A DNA stretch of 64,000 nucleotides, taken from Candidula unifasciata. Taxonomy: Eukaryota > Mollusca > Gastropoda > Stylommatophora > Geomitridae. The notes below the pieces were generated by a model. It saw only the letters and a list, made by a program, of their open reading frames with translations, was not told the DNA's origin and searched no databases. The stretch covers positions 238,012 through 302,011 of the forward strand of contig CAJHNH020000215.1 of assembly GCA_905116865.2 (NCBI GenBank), given 5' to 3'. The stretch's first letter is position 1, and each line of letters opens with the position of its first letter. This document shows positions 48,701-56,045 of the stretch, piece after piece. The translations under genes and the position numbers were made by a program.

Positions 48701-50724
48701 CTTTTAGGGATAATACAAACAGGTAATTTAGAAGCCATATCTGGAGAATATCGACAGTTGTCAGGTGCAAACTATCTTGTGTTTGAAGAAAACTATTGCT
48801 TTCATATTGACTGTGCATAAATGATGCAACCACAATGTGGATAAATTGTGTCAAGACATTTCGGAGCTCTAGGTAAGTGGATGAAAATAATATTTAATTT
48901 ACTAACTAACCTCTCACAGCAAGTCACTCTTTGCCTCTTTACTAATTGTTGACTAACAGTATAATTATATGTTGTAGCAGTACACTAATAATATTAATCC
49001 TTAACCATTTGACTTATGCTTCGCGAACACTGGCTGTAAACTCTTGCGGAAACTTCTGGTAGTTCATCCACTTCTTTTGCATATTTGCAGTTGAACGGTC
49101 TGTGTTAATTTGTGTAAACTGGCTTTTGCTTCGCGAACACTGGCTGTAAACTCTGGAGCTGGCCATGGGGGAGCGGACATTCAATGATACAGCACTTTTC
49201 AAACATGAATAGCGACTGCTTTATTTAAACTAGCTAGGTTAATTTAGGGTGGAAATGAACTGCTAGTCAATTTCTAACACTTCGGATTGAAACCTCGATT
49301 CTGAACTATATCTCTGAGGTCCTACTTCAAACCCTTTGTTAACAACTAACCATCTTTGAAACCGTGTGAAACTTCTTTTTCCTCTTCGTGTTCACTGGCA
49401 ATTAACTCCGTCAGAAAGTTCTGGTTATTTTCCACTTCTGGACTTTGGTCTTGTTCCAGAACTTGGGGCATCAGTTTTCTAAGTTCTGGCTTTTTTCTAT
49501 GCAGACTGCTGGTTCCTTGCATCTCAGGCAGATGCACTCTGACTTGGAAGGAAACCTCTAGTTAGTCGACTCTTACGCATGCTTGTTAGGGACACAGCGG
49601 GTCTACTCTTGTCTCTCCCCCACAATGGGCCCCTGGAACCCACACGGGCATAATAGTTAACTATCTGGAGACAGATTCTTGACAAGTCGTCGTTTATTCT
49701 CAATTTTATTATAGCAATTAACAGTTGTCTTATATAAGCTAAAACGGCAAATTCATTTCAGTGCCTCCATTCATTACTTTGTCTTTCTGACGAAATAGAC
49801 ATTCTTTTTCTTTCTTTTTTTTTTTTTTTTGTCGTCTGCCTGATACCAGGTTACAGCTCAATTTTTTTCTGTATTTGTCATGCGCTTCTCGGGTGGCTAA
49901 GGTGATGGATTTTGTCCAGCTTTTTGCAGGTTTTAGCTACACCATTTATGCATCTCTTTCTCGGTCTTCCCCTCGCCTTCTTGCCAGATGTTCTGCTGTG
50001 TAAAGAAGTCTCATATTTAGTTTGGTCTGGCTGCATTCTCACTAGATGGCTGAACAATTTCATCTTCGTCTTTTAATATAACCTAGACATGGTCTTATTC
50101 CGACTTTGACTCTGGTATTCGTAACCCTGTTTCTTTTCGTGTTGTTAGAGACCTTGCGGAGACAGCGTATTTCACATGTAGTTATTTCCTGTTCTAGTGC
50201 CCTATTCATTGCAACAGAGACATTATATAAATTATATTATAACGTGTAATTAATAATAATTATCACATCAATAGTCTAGCGGCACTAAGAGTTGTTAGAG
50301 CTGATGCAATCAGCAGTGTAGGAAGGAGATTCGGGCCGCCCCGGGTGTCATTGGGTGGGTAGGGGTGGGTCGGGGGTGTGGTAGCTCTATCAAAATTGCA
50401 AACTGTTTTTACTATATATATGGGTATGGAAGGGGGGGGGATGCAGAAAGTGTTTCCCTCAGTCTACTACATAACTTGGCAACATCATTGCTGTCAGTAG
50501 CAGCAGCAGCAGTAGTAAAACTAGTATTAGTAGCAGCAGTAGCAGTATTCTAATGTATTTCTTTCTATACAAAGAAACTTATAATAAGTTTTATAATTCA
50601 ATCATTAACTAAACAACATATCTATTATAATAGTTAACTTATAGATTGTGAATATTCACACTGATGTATTCAACCACAAATAATCGAACAATAGTACAGA
50701 ACAGATACACACCTGAATAGTCAT
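30581..50724 (-). CDS. PRDX5: Peroxiredoxin-5, complete six-exon gene (158 aa)
   Basis: Join on minus: 50713-50724, 46700-46831, 39679-39810, 35449-35487, 32186-32241, 30581-30686. PRDX5 is an atypical 2-Cys thiol peroxidase that reduces peroxides and peroxynitrite with thioredoxin. Visible: MTIQ start, VGDSIP, active site [10 protein letters not shown] (Thr43, peroxidatic Cys46), [16 protein letters not shown] (Cys71), [22 protein letters not shown] (the active-site arginine is Arg121 or Arg124), [13 protein letters not shown] (resolving Cys148) and the end DILKLL. Every junction is in phase with GT-AG sites. Length fits the mature mammalian enzyme (about 161 residues). No mitochondrial presequence precedes MTIQ (a TAA lies in frame upstream) and KLL is not a standard peroxisomal signal, so this transcript looks cytosolic. 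Cys122 is an extra cysteine. An alternative upstream exon with a presequence is possible. Confidence 0.93.
30757..31330 (-). mobile_element. LINE fragment with RNase H scrap (family D)
   Basis: The minus strand at 31102-31290 gives [20 protein letters not shown], the C-terminal RNase H motif, also seen intact at 54600-54660. Near 30790-30850 it gives a LINE-type tail followed by an ATGATGATGAT stretch. It lies inside the last PRDX5 intron in the same orientation. Confidence 0.65.
31600..32040 (-). repeat. Dispersed repeat DR3 (also 52050-52335)
   Basis: The minus strand contains TTTTCTGAATCTAC, then CATTCCAAATG and CTGGGCGACAAAACTATATC. The plus strand at 52185-52325 has the same order of blocks (TTTTCTGAATCTACTGTTAA, CATTCCAAATGACATCTGCA, CTGGGCGACAAAATTATATC). 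It ends about 150 bp from PRDX5 exon 5. Confidence 0.7.
32186..32241 (-). CDS. PRDX5: PRDX5 exon 5
   Basis: Acceptor ATTTACAG, donor GTAAGG. Eighteen codons [18 protein letters not shown] plus CG of a split arginine codon. It matches the LGNxRxKR motif position of the family. It was found by searching for the missing phase-0/phase-2 exon; both phases fit. Confidence 0.92.
32330..32600 (+). repeat. Dispersed repeat DR2, near full copy
   Basis: Runs from CCCCGTGTGGGTTCCCGTGC through GAGTGCATCTGCCTGAGAGG, CAAACGGATGCACACACAAC and ATGCAGTCCAGAAGTGGACG to CATCCGGTGAACATGAAGAA. It is nearly the same as 63712-63992. Other copies or parts lie at 7735, 18335, 26010, 49000 and 49365. No tRNA head or TIR recognised, so the class is unknown. 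Confidence 0.72.
32690..32945 (-). mobile_element. LINE family D fragment
   Basis: The minus strand around 32810-32935 matches the plus strand at 53985-54100 (GGACAGTT, ACGCAACTC, CGACATTCCTCCATTTACCC, AGTGTTA). It is the piece just upstream of the RNase H region. The plus-strand GCGTTAGCGCAGTAAATAGG at 32698 resembles a tRNA A box, but a B box is not clear. Confidence 0.6.
33243..33466 (+). repeat. Dispersed repeat DR1 copy
   Basis: A GACTGACTGACAGACTGACT start, then CACCAGGACATCACACAAGT, GATAAACACCCGATGACACA, CCGTGGAGAGGTCCCAGAAA, CCCTGGCAAAAGCCAGAGTA and the end GTCCTAATAAGGAC. Further copies lie at 34195, 37430, 57115, 57355 and 62870. It is about 220 bp with a short hairpin at one end. 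Class unknown. Confidence 0.78.
33490..33735 (+). repeat. Dispersed repeat, second copy of the 4060-4290 element
   Basis: Shares the CCCCATTGG-TACCAGGCGACCAA and CTGGTCAAGTAAGTG blocks and the TTGATTCTATGCTGCATTTG end with the inverted copy at 4060-4290. Confidence 0.55.
34195..34415 (-). repeat. Dispersed repeat DR1 copy, inverted
   Basis: Plus strand reads TTCGTTATTTGAAGCCCTAC, CTTGCCAGGGGCTGCAATAC, GGGACCTCTCCACGGTGATC, then CAGTCAGTCAGTCATT. Confidence 0.78.
34415..34900 (-). mobile_element. LINE C-terminal fragment
   Basis: The plus strand (GGCATAGGCTCATATTAGAC, TTAGCTTCCTATAATAATGT, TTTTGTAACTCTTTGCTCAT) is the complement of a LINE tail like that at 52395-52613. No intact frame. Confidence 0.5.
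35449..35487 (-). CDS. PRDX5: PRDX5 exon 4 (39-bp microexon)
   Basis: Acceptor TTCCACAG, donor GTTAGT. Thirteen codons [13 protein letters not shown], phase 0 both sides. The family has a short exon-sized segment here (VRLLADPTGAFGK in mammals). Confidence 0.92.
35490..36000. other. PRDX5 intron 3, nothing recognised
   Basis: AT-rich intron without supported features. Confidence 0.5.
36000..37065 (-). mobile_element. LINE family C: reverse transcriptase with intact catalytic box
   Basis: The minus strand at 36672-37022 is open for 116 codons and reads [33 protein letters not shown] and the catalytic [13 protein letters not shown]. After a break, 36293-36481 gives [18 protein letters not shown], and 36000-36290 gives the C-terminal [13 protein letters not shown] tail. 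5'-truncated near 37065. The 3' end at 36000 has a run of CATCATCATCATC. A sister 3' end lies at 55300-55630. Confidence 0.85.
37430..37625 (+). repeat. Dispersed repeat DR1 copy
   Basis: CCCCACTAGGACATCACACA, GATGAGGATCACCTGTGGAG, GGCCCCTGGTACAAACCGAG and ATTGCATTCCACAAGGGAAC. Confidence 0.75.
37630..38850. other. PRDX5 intron 3, nothing recognised
   Basis: AT-rich. A repeated TCTAATTTAAATAAACAT near 38670 and 38718 is the only internal repetition noted. Confidence 0.45.
38855..39260 (-). mobile_element. LINE family B fragment
   Basis: The minus strand gives [40 protein letters not shown] and [15 protein letters not shown]. It aligns with 3640-4035. Confidence 0.75.
39679..39810 (-). CDS. 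PRDX5: PRDX5 exon 3
   Basis: Acceptor TTGGGCAG, donor GTAAGA. Forty-four codons from [20 protein letters not shown] to [10 protein letters not shown], phase 0. It contains the VCLSVND core strand. Confidence 0.96.
39811..40500. other. PRDX5 intron 2, scraps only
   Basis: 40020-40200 carries a scrap of the TACAGCTAGGCTGTAATATC dispersed repeat and a C run at 40150-40164. Nothing else supported. Confidence 0.4.
40500..40605 (-). mobile_element. tRNA-derived SINE head (same type as 19685-20005)
   Basis: The minus strand reads GACGGCTAGTGGTTAGAATG (A box), GGCTCTCATATGGGATACTT and GGGTTCAAATCCTTGG (B box). It is matched by the head at 19930-20005. Confidence 0.6.
40610..42047. other. PRDX5 intron 2, mostly unrecognised
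   Basis: Includes a G-rich tract (41408-41436) and a TC/TA microsatellite (41646-41692). I see no coding or TE signal otherwise. Confidence 0.4.
41408..41436 (+). other. G-quadruplex-capable tract
   Basis: Runs of four to five G separated by single bases (GGGGTGGGGGCGGGGGCGGGG at 41416-41436). This satisfies a four-run G4 pattern with 1-base loops. Confidence 0.6.
42048..42451. mobile_element. Foldback MITE, hAT-like (388 bp, 8-bp target-site duplication)
   Basis: The element spans 42056-42443, flanked by direct repeats TATTTTGG at 42048-42055 and 42444-42451. The termini are GGCTATCCTTCGATTAACGG and, reversed, GGCTATTCTTCGATAAACGG. The two arms are inverted copies over nearly the whole 190 bp each, with shared AAAGATGGCGGCCGCAAAAT, TGTCAATTGCGCACT and GGACTCACGAGCA. 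No coding capacity. The 8-bp duplication points to hAT (P-type elements also make 8 bp). Each arm carries AAGATGGCGGC, a YY1-like site. Confidence 0.85.
42614..42727 (+). repeat. (CT)n microsatellite
   Basis: About 110 bp of CT repeats with a few GT interruptions near its start. The ORFs across it are trivial. Confidence 0.97.
43204..43950 (+). repeat. 21-bp minisatellite, left block
   Basis: Unit ACATGTAGAGGAAACACAAAA (21 bp) with 18-20-bp variants (GGGGAA, GGAGAA, GAGAAAA). It has about 36 copies. Seven-codon periodicity leaves all minus frames open (FLYMFLC-type), a repeat artefact. An AGAGAAAACAC variant recurs every third unit at 43650-43850, a three-unit (63-bp) higher-order period. 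Confidence 0.94.
43951..45323. mobile_element. 1.37-kb insertion splitting the 21-bp array; unclassified element
   Basis: Unique sequence between two blocks of one array. The ends are inverted repeats: TGTCGCATGACAG at 43951-43963 and, read on minus, TGTCGTATGACAG at 45323-45311 (12 of 13 match). TG...CA ends, a TATAAAA at 44101 and an AATAAA at 44181 would fit an LTR; 13-bp TIRs would also fit a DNA transposon. No clear target-site duplication and no protein. Inside, GAAGCTGATTC(G/A)TTC recurs three times (about 44531, 44580 and 44650). Confidence 0.5.
45325..46090 (+). repeat. 21-bp minisatellite, right block
   Basis: Same unit family as 43204-43950, with more variants (GGGGAGGC, GGCGC, CCATGTAGG). 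About 38 copies. Long minus-strand ORFs here are artefacts. Confidence 0.94.
46090..46690 (+). repeat. Degenerate continuation of the 21-bp array
   Basis: Phrases such as GAAACATATAGTGAAGACAC and GAAACATATACTGAAGATAC keep the 18-21-bp rhythm with mounting divergence, right up to PRDX5 exon 2 at 46700. Confidence 0.75.
46700..46831 (-). CDS. PRDX5: PRDX5 exon 2 with peroxidatic cysteine
   Basis: Acceptor CTTGCCAG, donor GTGAGT. Forty-four codons from [20 protein letters not shown] to [21 protein letters not shown] is the peroxiredoxin active-site loop. Confidence 0.97.
46930..47225 (-). mobile_element. LINE family B fragment
   Basis: The minus strand gives [40 protein letters not shown] and [13 protein letters not shown]. 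The 3' end is marked by CATCATCATCATAA on plus. Confidence 0.8.
47225..47615. other. PRDX5 intron 1, nothing recognised
   Basis: GATGAAGGCTAATCGCCGCAACG at about 47300 resembles 57735-57775 (GACAAAGGCTGCCCGGCCAAACG), so both are probably old LINE 3' ends. Nothing else. Confidence 0.35.
47618..47860 (+). mobile_element. SINE family S copy
   Basis: GCCGTGGCGTAGCAGATGAA head, TGACTCCCAGGTCGACCAAG, CCTGGGAGGTAAAGGTGCCC, CACATCAAGCATC, and the end GGGTCCTTTAATG. Confidence 0.75.
47870..49000. other. PRDX5 intron 1, no gene recognised
   Basis: Has a G run at 48120-48147 (G4-capable) and poly-A/T runs. A plus-strand ATG at 48836 opens 12 codons ([12 protein letters not shown]) ahead of a GTAAGT donor at 48874, but nothing downstream supports it. 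Confidence 0.4.
49000..49650 (-). repeat. Dispersed repeat DR2, two adjacent partial copies
   Basis: 49013-49165 holds GCTTCGCGAACACTGGCTGT twice. 49365-49650 holds TTCGTGTTCACTGGCAATTA, TTCTGGTTATTTTCCACTTC, GGCAGATGCACTCTGACTTG and GGGCCCCTGGAACCCACACG, the minus-strand form of DR2. Confidence 0.65.
49825..50205 (-). mobile_element. LINE family B fragment
   Basis: The minus strand gives [20 protein letters not shown] and [20 protein letters not shown]. Same subfamily as 28005-28440. Confidence 0.75.
50210..50710. other. PRDX5 intron 1, nothing recognised
   Basis: Contains a GTAGCAGCAGCAGCAGTAGT-type trinucleotide stretch near 50497-50550. No other feature. Confidence 0.45.
50713..50724 (-). 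CDS. PRDX5: PRDX5 exon 1 coding part (four codons)
   Basis: ATG ACT ATT CAG then donor GTGTGT. MTIQ-VGDSIP matches the MAPIK-VGDAIP start of the mature mammalian enzyme, and the junction phase (0) agrees with exon 2. In frame upstream there is no other ATG before a TAA. Confidence 0.75.
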
Positions 50725-50901
50725 TTCAACAAATATCACAGTCTGAAGACGTACTCTGTTCCGATGCTTGACGCCGAGTTCAGTTTAAATGCAGCAACAC
50801 TGCCTTGACTGGCGGTTTTCTGCCGCAGACAGCCTCGCCTTGTTTCACCTCGCACAGCCGAGGACGTTCTGTGCAGGTGTGCAGGGCATGCAGTGTAGGT
50901 G

Positions 50902-50907
50902 TATATA
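50902..50907 (-). promoter_or_regulatory. Candidate TATA element for PRDX5
   Basis: TATATA on the minus strand, in CCTATATACACC, about 180 bp upstream of the start codon, with CpG-richer sequence between. A start site near 50870 would give a 5' UTR of about 145 nt. Inference. Confidence 0.3.
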
Positions 50908-50959
50908 GGCTTGGGCAAGCGGAGTTCGTCGAGGGGCTGTAGGTCGAGGAGCAAGAGAC

Positions 50960-51470
50960 AGCGTCAAGTGACGCAAAGAAATATTATCTTATCCTAACTG
51001 GCTGGTATAGTTCTGCTAACCTCACACACATTCTTTCCTGTTGACATATTTTAATTGGCGTTTCTTTCCCCCCTTTTCGTTCGTCCTTAAAATGGCAGTG
51101 ACTCATTATTTCCTGTTGAATATTGTAATTGTTTCCCTCCTCTTCATCTGAAAGGGCGGTTGGCAAGCTGTGTATTGGTTTATAGCTAGGCTGCGATATC
51201 TGAGCTTTTCGGCCCAACTTTTTGGATTATAAAAAATCCTTTACAACTTCCATGTTAAGGGTGGGTGGGTCTTCCCCCCACCCCTGCCTCTAAAAAATGA
51301 GGATCTGAAAACCACACTAGAAGCAAGCGCGCCGCTACTACGAAAACATTGGTAGGGTTCAGTGCAACCCTCTCACTTTACGACTTTTCTGTGCAAAAAA
51401 CGGGGAAAGGGGGATCCCTAAATTTTAAAAGCAAAATATGGCGGTGGGGTGGGGAGGGGGGGTCATATTT
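50960..51470. other. Upstream of PRDX5, nothing firm
   Basis: 51160-51230 is a scrap of the TATAGCTAGGCTGCGATATC dispersed repeat. Otherwise unrecognised. Confidence 0.4.
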
Positions 51471-51474
51471 CAAG

Positions 51475-51680
51475 GCAGCACAAATGCTTAAACACTTGCC
51501 TGCCTCCAACTCGAATGTCTTGGGTTTGAAATTGATTTTTTTTAAATAAATAACCCCGGCTCTTAAGTCGACCCAGTCTGAACTCTCTGCCAGGTAATGT
51601 CCTGGGAAGTAAAAGCAACCAGTGTGATGTTGATCAACTACCCATCCTGCCTACGGGACTATACAAAATATTCATTTACT
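51475..51680 (+). mobile_element. SINE family S, diverged copy
   Basis: AATGTCTTGGGTTTGAAATT (B-box area), CGGCTCTTAAGTCGACCCAG, TGTCCTGGGAAGTAAAAGCA and ACTACCCATC. Confidence 0.65.
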
Positions 51681-51741
51681 CATTCATTGTCCTGTTGTAC
51701 CACTGACAGGTAATCAGACAAACGCAGTTTTAACTTCATAG

Positions 51742-51965
51742 CAAACAGGTCACCCCATATTGCTCCGCTCCTGAGTCAACGAAAGCAAACAGGTCACCCC
51801 ATATTGCTCCGCTCCTGAGTCAACGAAAGCAAACAGGTCACCCCATATTGCTCCGCTCCTGGGTCAACGAAAGCAAACAGGTCACCCCATAGTTGCTCCG
51901 CCCCTGAGTCAACGAAAGCAAACAGGTCACCCCACAGTTGCTCCGTTCCTGGGTCAACGAAAATC
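51742..51965 (+). repeat. 44-bp tandem repeat, five copies
   Basis: Unit GCAAACAGGTCACCCCATAT then TGCTCCGCTCCTGAGTCAAC and GAAA. Later copies have an extra base (ATAGTTGC, ACAGTTGC). Confidence 0.94.
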
Positions 51966-52049
51966 ATATAGAATGTTCATCACTGTCGCTTACAAAAAAA
52001 AAAAAAAACATTGACACAAACTGCAGCCTCGGCATATCCATTAGCACAC

Positions 52050-52335
52050 ACGCGCTTTAAATGCATAAGGCAGCTGTCAGAAGTGCTAATACAAACAGTC
52101 CGATGGAAGAAGCAGTTACAACATATCAGTAGTTACACACTCGATTAAGGCACTACTACTTTATTCTGTGGCTACAAGCCACTCGTCATTTTCTGAATCT
52201 ACTGTTAACACAAACCAGGTTGGTCACAGTAAAAAAAAATCATTCCAAATGACATCTGCAGCTCACAGTATCACACCATGCAATCAGCTCAGTGCCTGGG
52301 CGACAAAATTATATCCTTTCAGTCGATATATAAGG
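52050..52335 (+). repeat. Dispersed repeat DR3, second copy
   Basis: GTGCTAATACAAACAGTCCG, CGTCATTTTCTGAATCTACT and CATTCCAAATGACATCTGCA. Counterpart of 31600-32040. Confidence 0.7.
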
Positions 52336-52389
52336 GAAAATGCAATAGCCAACTACTGTGAATAAAAACAGTACACTCAGCCTATTATC

Positions 52390-53570
52390 ATTATGTGCCA
52401 CAAAGGCTTCTCAGTCTGTTTCTCCGGTTCATTCTATCATGTGCAGTCACCTCGAAATCATGGATGAAATCCAGCTTAGCATCTTTGGCCTTTCTCATCA
52501 ACGTTCGGCTTAGAGTTTCTCTTGAACGTCCTTGTTTCACCAATCCATCTGTTTTCCATTTCAGTGCCTGTTCTGTGATTCTCTGTTGGCCTTGGACACG
52601 ACTAATAGAGTAATTCCTTTCCAGATGTTATAGACAGTAAAATCACCTCTCTTTGGAATTGTAAAAATTATTCCTTTCTTTCATTGGTTAGGGATTTTTG
52701 CCTCTGCATATTTTCTAATAAACAAATCTTTTATTCGGCATATGGTCACGTCATCTGCTGCCTTGATAAGGTACTGTTACCTAACCTGTGTGTGTAGGGG
52801 GGGGGGGGGGGGTCATTTTGTTTTTATCTCGAAGGCTTTTACTATCTTTTATTTGTTGCACCTGCTTTTGTGCAGCTGTTTTAATTTCAGCTTTAGTTTT
52901 CCCACAATAAGATGTGGTCGCTGGCCACGTCTGCTCCTCTGTATGATCGGACGTCCATCAGTGAGGTTCTATATTTGTTTTTTTATACAGAGGTAGTCGA
53001 TCTGATTTTTAGTCATACTATCTGGTGAATACTAGTTAATTTATGAATTCTCTTATGTGGAAATATAGTGCCGCCAATGATTAGATGTAACTGCATGCAG
53101 AATTCAGCTAGTCGCTCTAATTTTTCATTTATTGTGTTAACTTGTTCCATTTCTATAGCTCTCTTAACACCCATTTTCACTGTCTACTGTTCTACTAAAA
53201 TCTCCCACTACCACTACACAGTCGTGTTTACCAATTTTATGTACTTCATGCTGCAGTTTGTCATTAAAATATATCTTTATCCTAAGATTTGGCATCATTT
53301 CGTTGGGGTAAAACACCGAATGTTGGTAATTTTAATATGTCTAGAATTAAATCGAGCCCTAATTATTCTGCTTGAGACAAGTTCCCATTCTAGGAGACAG
53401 AGAATGCAGCTTTGAATGTCAACATAATACCTACTCCTCCCACATGTTTTTCACCTTCTCTCGCTGAATATAGGAGGGTTAGCTCCTTACTAACTTTTGT
53501 ATCTGCTGCCACCCATATAACTTCACGTAATCCTCAAATATATAGTTGGTAACTCTTTATTTCTACTACT
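52390..53570 (-). mobile_element. LINE with endonuclease and C-terminal parts, internally deleted
   Basis: On the minus strand, DCVVVVGDFSRTVDSENG near 53165-53225 is the GDFN-type motif of an APE-like endonuclease. Near 52600-52660 an IPKRGDF-WKGITLL reverse-transcriptase start runs directly into a C-terminal tail (52395-52613) that ends in NRRNRLRSLCGT. The palm with its catalytic box is missing. Frames are broken. Confidence 0.65.
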
Positions 53571-53959
53571 GCATGGATCATCACAGTCTAGTGAGAAGTG
53601 ACGATGGATTCAGGCCGACACTTGACGATCAGACGGAAAGCAAGCACATCTAATCAGACTTCTAGTGGCACCAGTGGTATTGGAACTCTTCGCTGGCTTT
53701 TGAATGTGGGGACGGAGCCCTTATGGAAATGCTCCGAGTGATGAGATATGGGTTCTGGAATCAACTGGACTCAACTACTGCCTGAAAAATACCTGATACA
53801 GTATTATATGCACTAAGCACGATACAGCAGTTGTGTGAAAACGGTTCTTTACTTTTTCATTTACAGAAATGAGGGCTGTTGTCTACCCGGAAAAGGCGTC
53901 TGTTCTGCGGTGTTCTCTTGACAACAGGATTGTTAGAGCTGATGTCCCAAGTCTCACGC

Positions 53960-54995
53960 GAGATGTTAACCAATGTTATTGCACACAGTTATAAACCATA
54001 AGCGCTCTGCCACAAGTACGGACAGTTGAAATGAAACTGTCCGCCTGTGTCGCCGTCCGCACGCAACTCCGTAGCTACAGCGACGTTCCTCCATTTACCC
54101 AAGAGTGTTATCCCGAGTATGCATTTCCTGGAGGCTGGGTGAACCCCAGGAATCGCCCGATTTCAAACACCGCCCGTGGACTGCAGCAAGTCGCAGCTGA
54201 ATTTGAAGGTCAGAAAATGGAGCAGTGTGATTTTAAAATAAAACAACTAATTGGCGAGAACCATAGGGAGTCAGATGTTGTGCTGTATAATCATGCTTTC
54301 ATAGACATTAACTTACTAATCTATACAGACGGATCCGTTATACGCCAAAGAAGAAGCGCATGGGCATTTACAGCACGCTCAGCGGGCAGAACAGTCAAAG
54401 AAGCCAACGGCGCCTTCTCCATGACAACCAGCAGCATGACGATGGAGGTGATGGCAGTGACGCAAGCGTTTGCCTGGCTTGAAACACAAAAATACACCCG
54501 CATATGTATACTCAGTGATTCAATGAGTATGATCCGGAGGGTTCAGGCAGGTTCAGTGCGAAGACAATGGCTTGAATCAATTCAGAAGTCCACTGTGCGA
54601 GGAGTCACCTTTATTTTTGTTCCGGGACACGCAGGCGTCGATGGAAATGAAAGAGCTGACAGGCTGGCTGGATCCGCTATCACTACTGACGGTCGGCCTA
54701 TGGATCATGCTGATATTATCAATGCCCTCAGAGAAATGGGAAGGATAGAGGACTTTGGTGGCAGTGAATCCACATCACTCGCCAGAATGGCAGACTTGGG
54801 AATTAAGATCGGCACAGCAAAAAACGAGACGCACACCGGACACGTCAGAAGATTTGTTAATCAACATAGAACTGGTACTATTAGCCATCGGACGTTGGGA
54901 TTCATACTGAGGGGAGGATCTGAGCACCTATGGACATGTCCGGAGTGCAATGATGATAACCCAACTAACTAACTAACTAACTAACTAACTTACAA
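53960..54995 (+). mobile_element. LINE 3' end with RNase H domain (family D)
   Basis: A 313-codon ORF (54031-54972) contains an RNase H fold: LLIYTDGS (Asp100), SMTMEVMAV (Glu139), ICILSDSMS (Asp163), and VPGHAGVDGNERADRLAG (Asp210). All four catalytic acids are present. This is the C-terminal domain of an I/jockey-type non-LTR retroelement. Its first 90 codons are not recognised. The frame ends in the element's own tail, (ACTA)n at 54962-54990, marking the 3' end. RT and endonuclease are absent, so it is a 5'-truncated copy. Fragments of relatives lie at 30757 and 32690. Confidence 0.85.
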
Positions 54996-55299
54996 TCAAG
55001 CCGTGGTGACCTCCCGGAAAACATGCAAGATGAGACTGCAGAAAAGTTTCACATTTGTGTATATACAAACATTGTTTATGACGTCACATTTCCGTGCTAT
55101 TTCAGCTTCCATGGAATTCCGGCAAAGGGGAAGAAACAGAAAGCCTCTTTGCACAGTTTTAGACTAAAGTGACTATTTTTCCCTTGGATGTTTTCGAAAA
55201 AATCATTAGAGAGCATAATGAGCTCTTAAAAATAACCCGGAAAACGATCTGATTCCCAAACTGTTCCAGAAAATTGAGGACGAATGGTTACCTATATTT

Positions 55300-55630
55300 T
55301 TTAGGTCTCTGTGTAGGTTCCCGAAAAGAGCAACCAAGAGGTTTTAAAAGAGGCGGGAGCCCAAAGACAACTTATCACAGACATCAGAAGGAAACAGTCA
55401 TCATTTTTCGGCCATGTTATGAGAAGAGGGAAAATAGAACATGTTGTAACCACTGGAAAAATCTGGAAAAGGAGGGATAGAGGAAGACAACGAGAGAATA
55501 TTTGTGACAGTCTTTTTGCATGGCGTGGAGGTGTGTCGGCACACGAACTGATACATGCTGCAAGAGATCGTAGATTATGGAGAGGCATGATCGCCCAGGC
55601 CAGTCGGCAAGGCACCTGATGATGATGTGT
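55300..55630 (+). mobile_element. LINE family C 3' end
   Basis: The plus strand reads [16 protein letters not shown] and, in another frame, [40 protein letters not shown] and LWRGMIAQASRQGT, then a GATGATGATG tail. Complementary to 36000-36290. Confidence 0.8.
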
Positions 55631-55844
55631 AGGATCCAGGGTCCCACTTTGTAGGTAAACATTTCTACTTAATACAAATGTAAAAGGTGGCTTGGTAATG
55701 ATTTGCTGAAATCTCTGTCTAGCTGTAAACCTCAAGTGAAAGTGCCATCCACAATTGTAAAGGCAAACAAAGAAGAAGGAGCAGTAGGAGGAGAGAAGGA
55801 GGAGAACAATAAGAAGAAGCAGAAAAAAGATAAGCAGAAGGAAA

Positions 55845-55851
55845 AGAAGAA

Positions 55852-55886
<35 letters not shown>

Positions 55887-56045
55887 AGAAGAAGAAGAAG
55901 AAGAAGAAGAAGAAGAAGAAGAAGAAGAAGAAGAAGAAGAAGAAGAAGAAGAAGAAGAAGAAGAAGAAGAAGAAGAAGAAGAAGAAGAAGAGGGAGAAGG
56001 AGCAGAAGAAGAAGAAGAAGAAAAAGGAGAACGAAGAAGAGTAAA
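55845..56045 (+). repeat. (GAA)n microsatellite
   Basis: About 200 bp of GAA/AAG with a few imperfect units at both ends. The lysine- and serine-rich ORFs here are artefacts. Confidence 0.97.

Noticed and set aside
48836..48873. Possible plus-strand first exon [12 protein letters not shown] before GTAAGT
   Set aside because: No downstream exon with matching phase found, and it lies inside intron 1 of PRDX5 on the opposite strand. Could be chance.
50736..50954. 72-codon minus-strand ORF upstream of PRDX5 start as a mitochondrial presequence
   Set aside because: It ends in TGA before the donor and is out of frame with MTIQ; it overlaps the probable 5' UTR.
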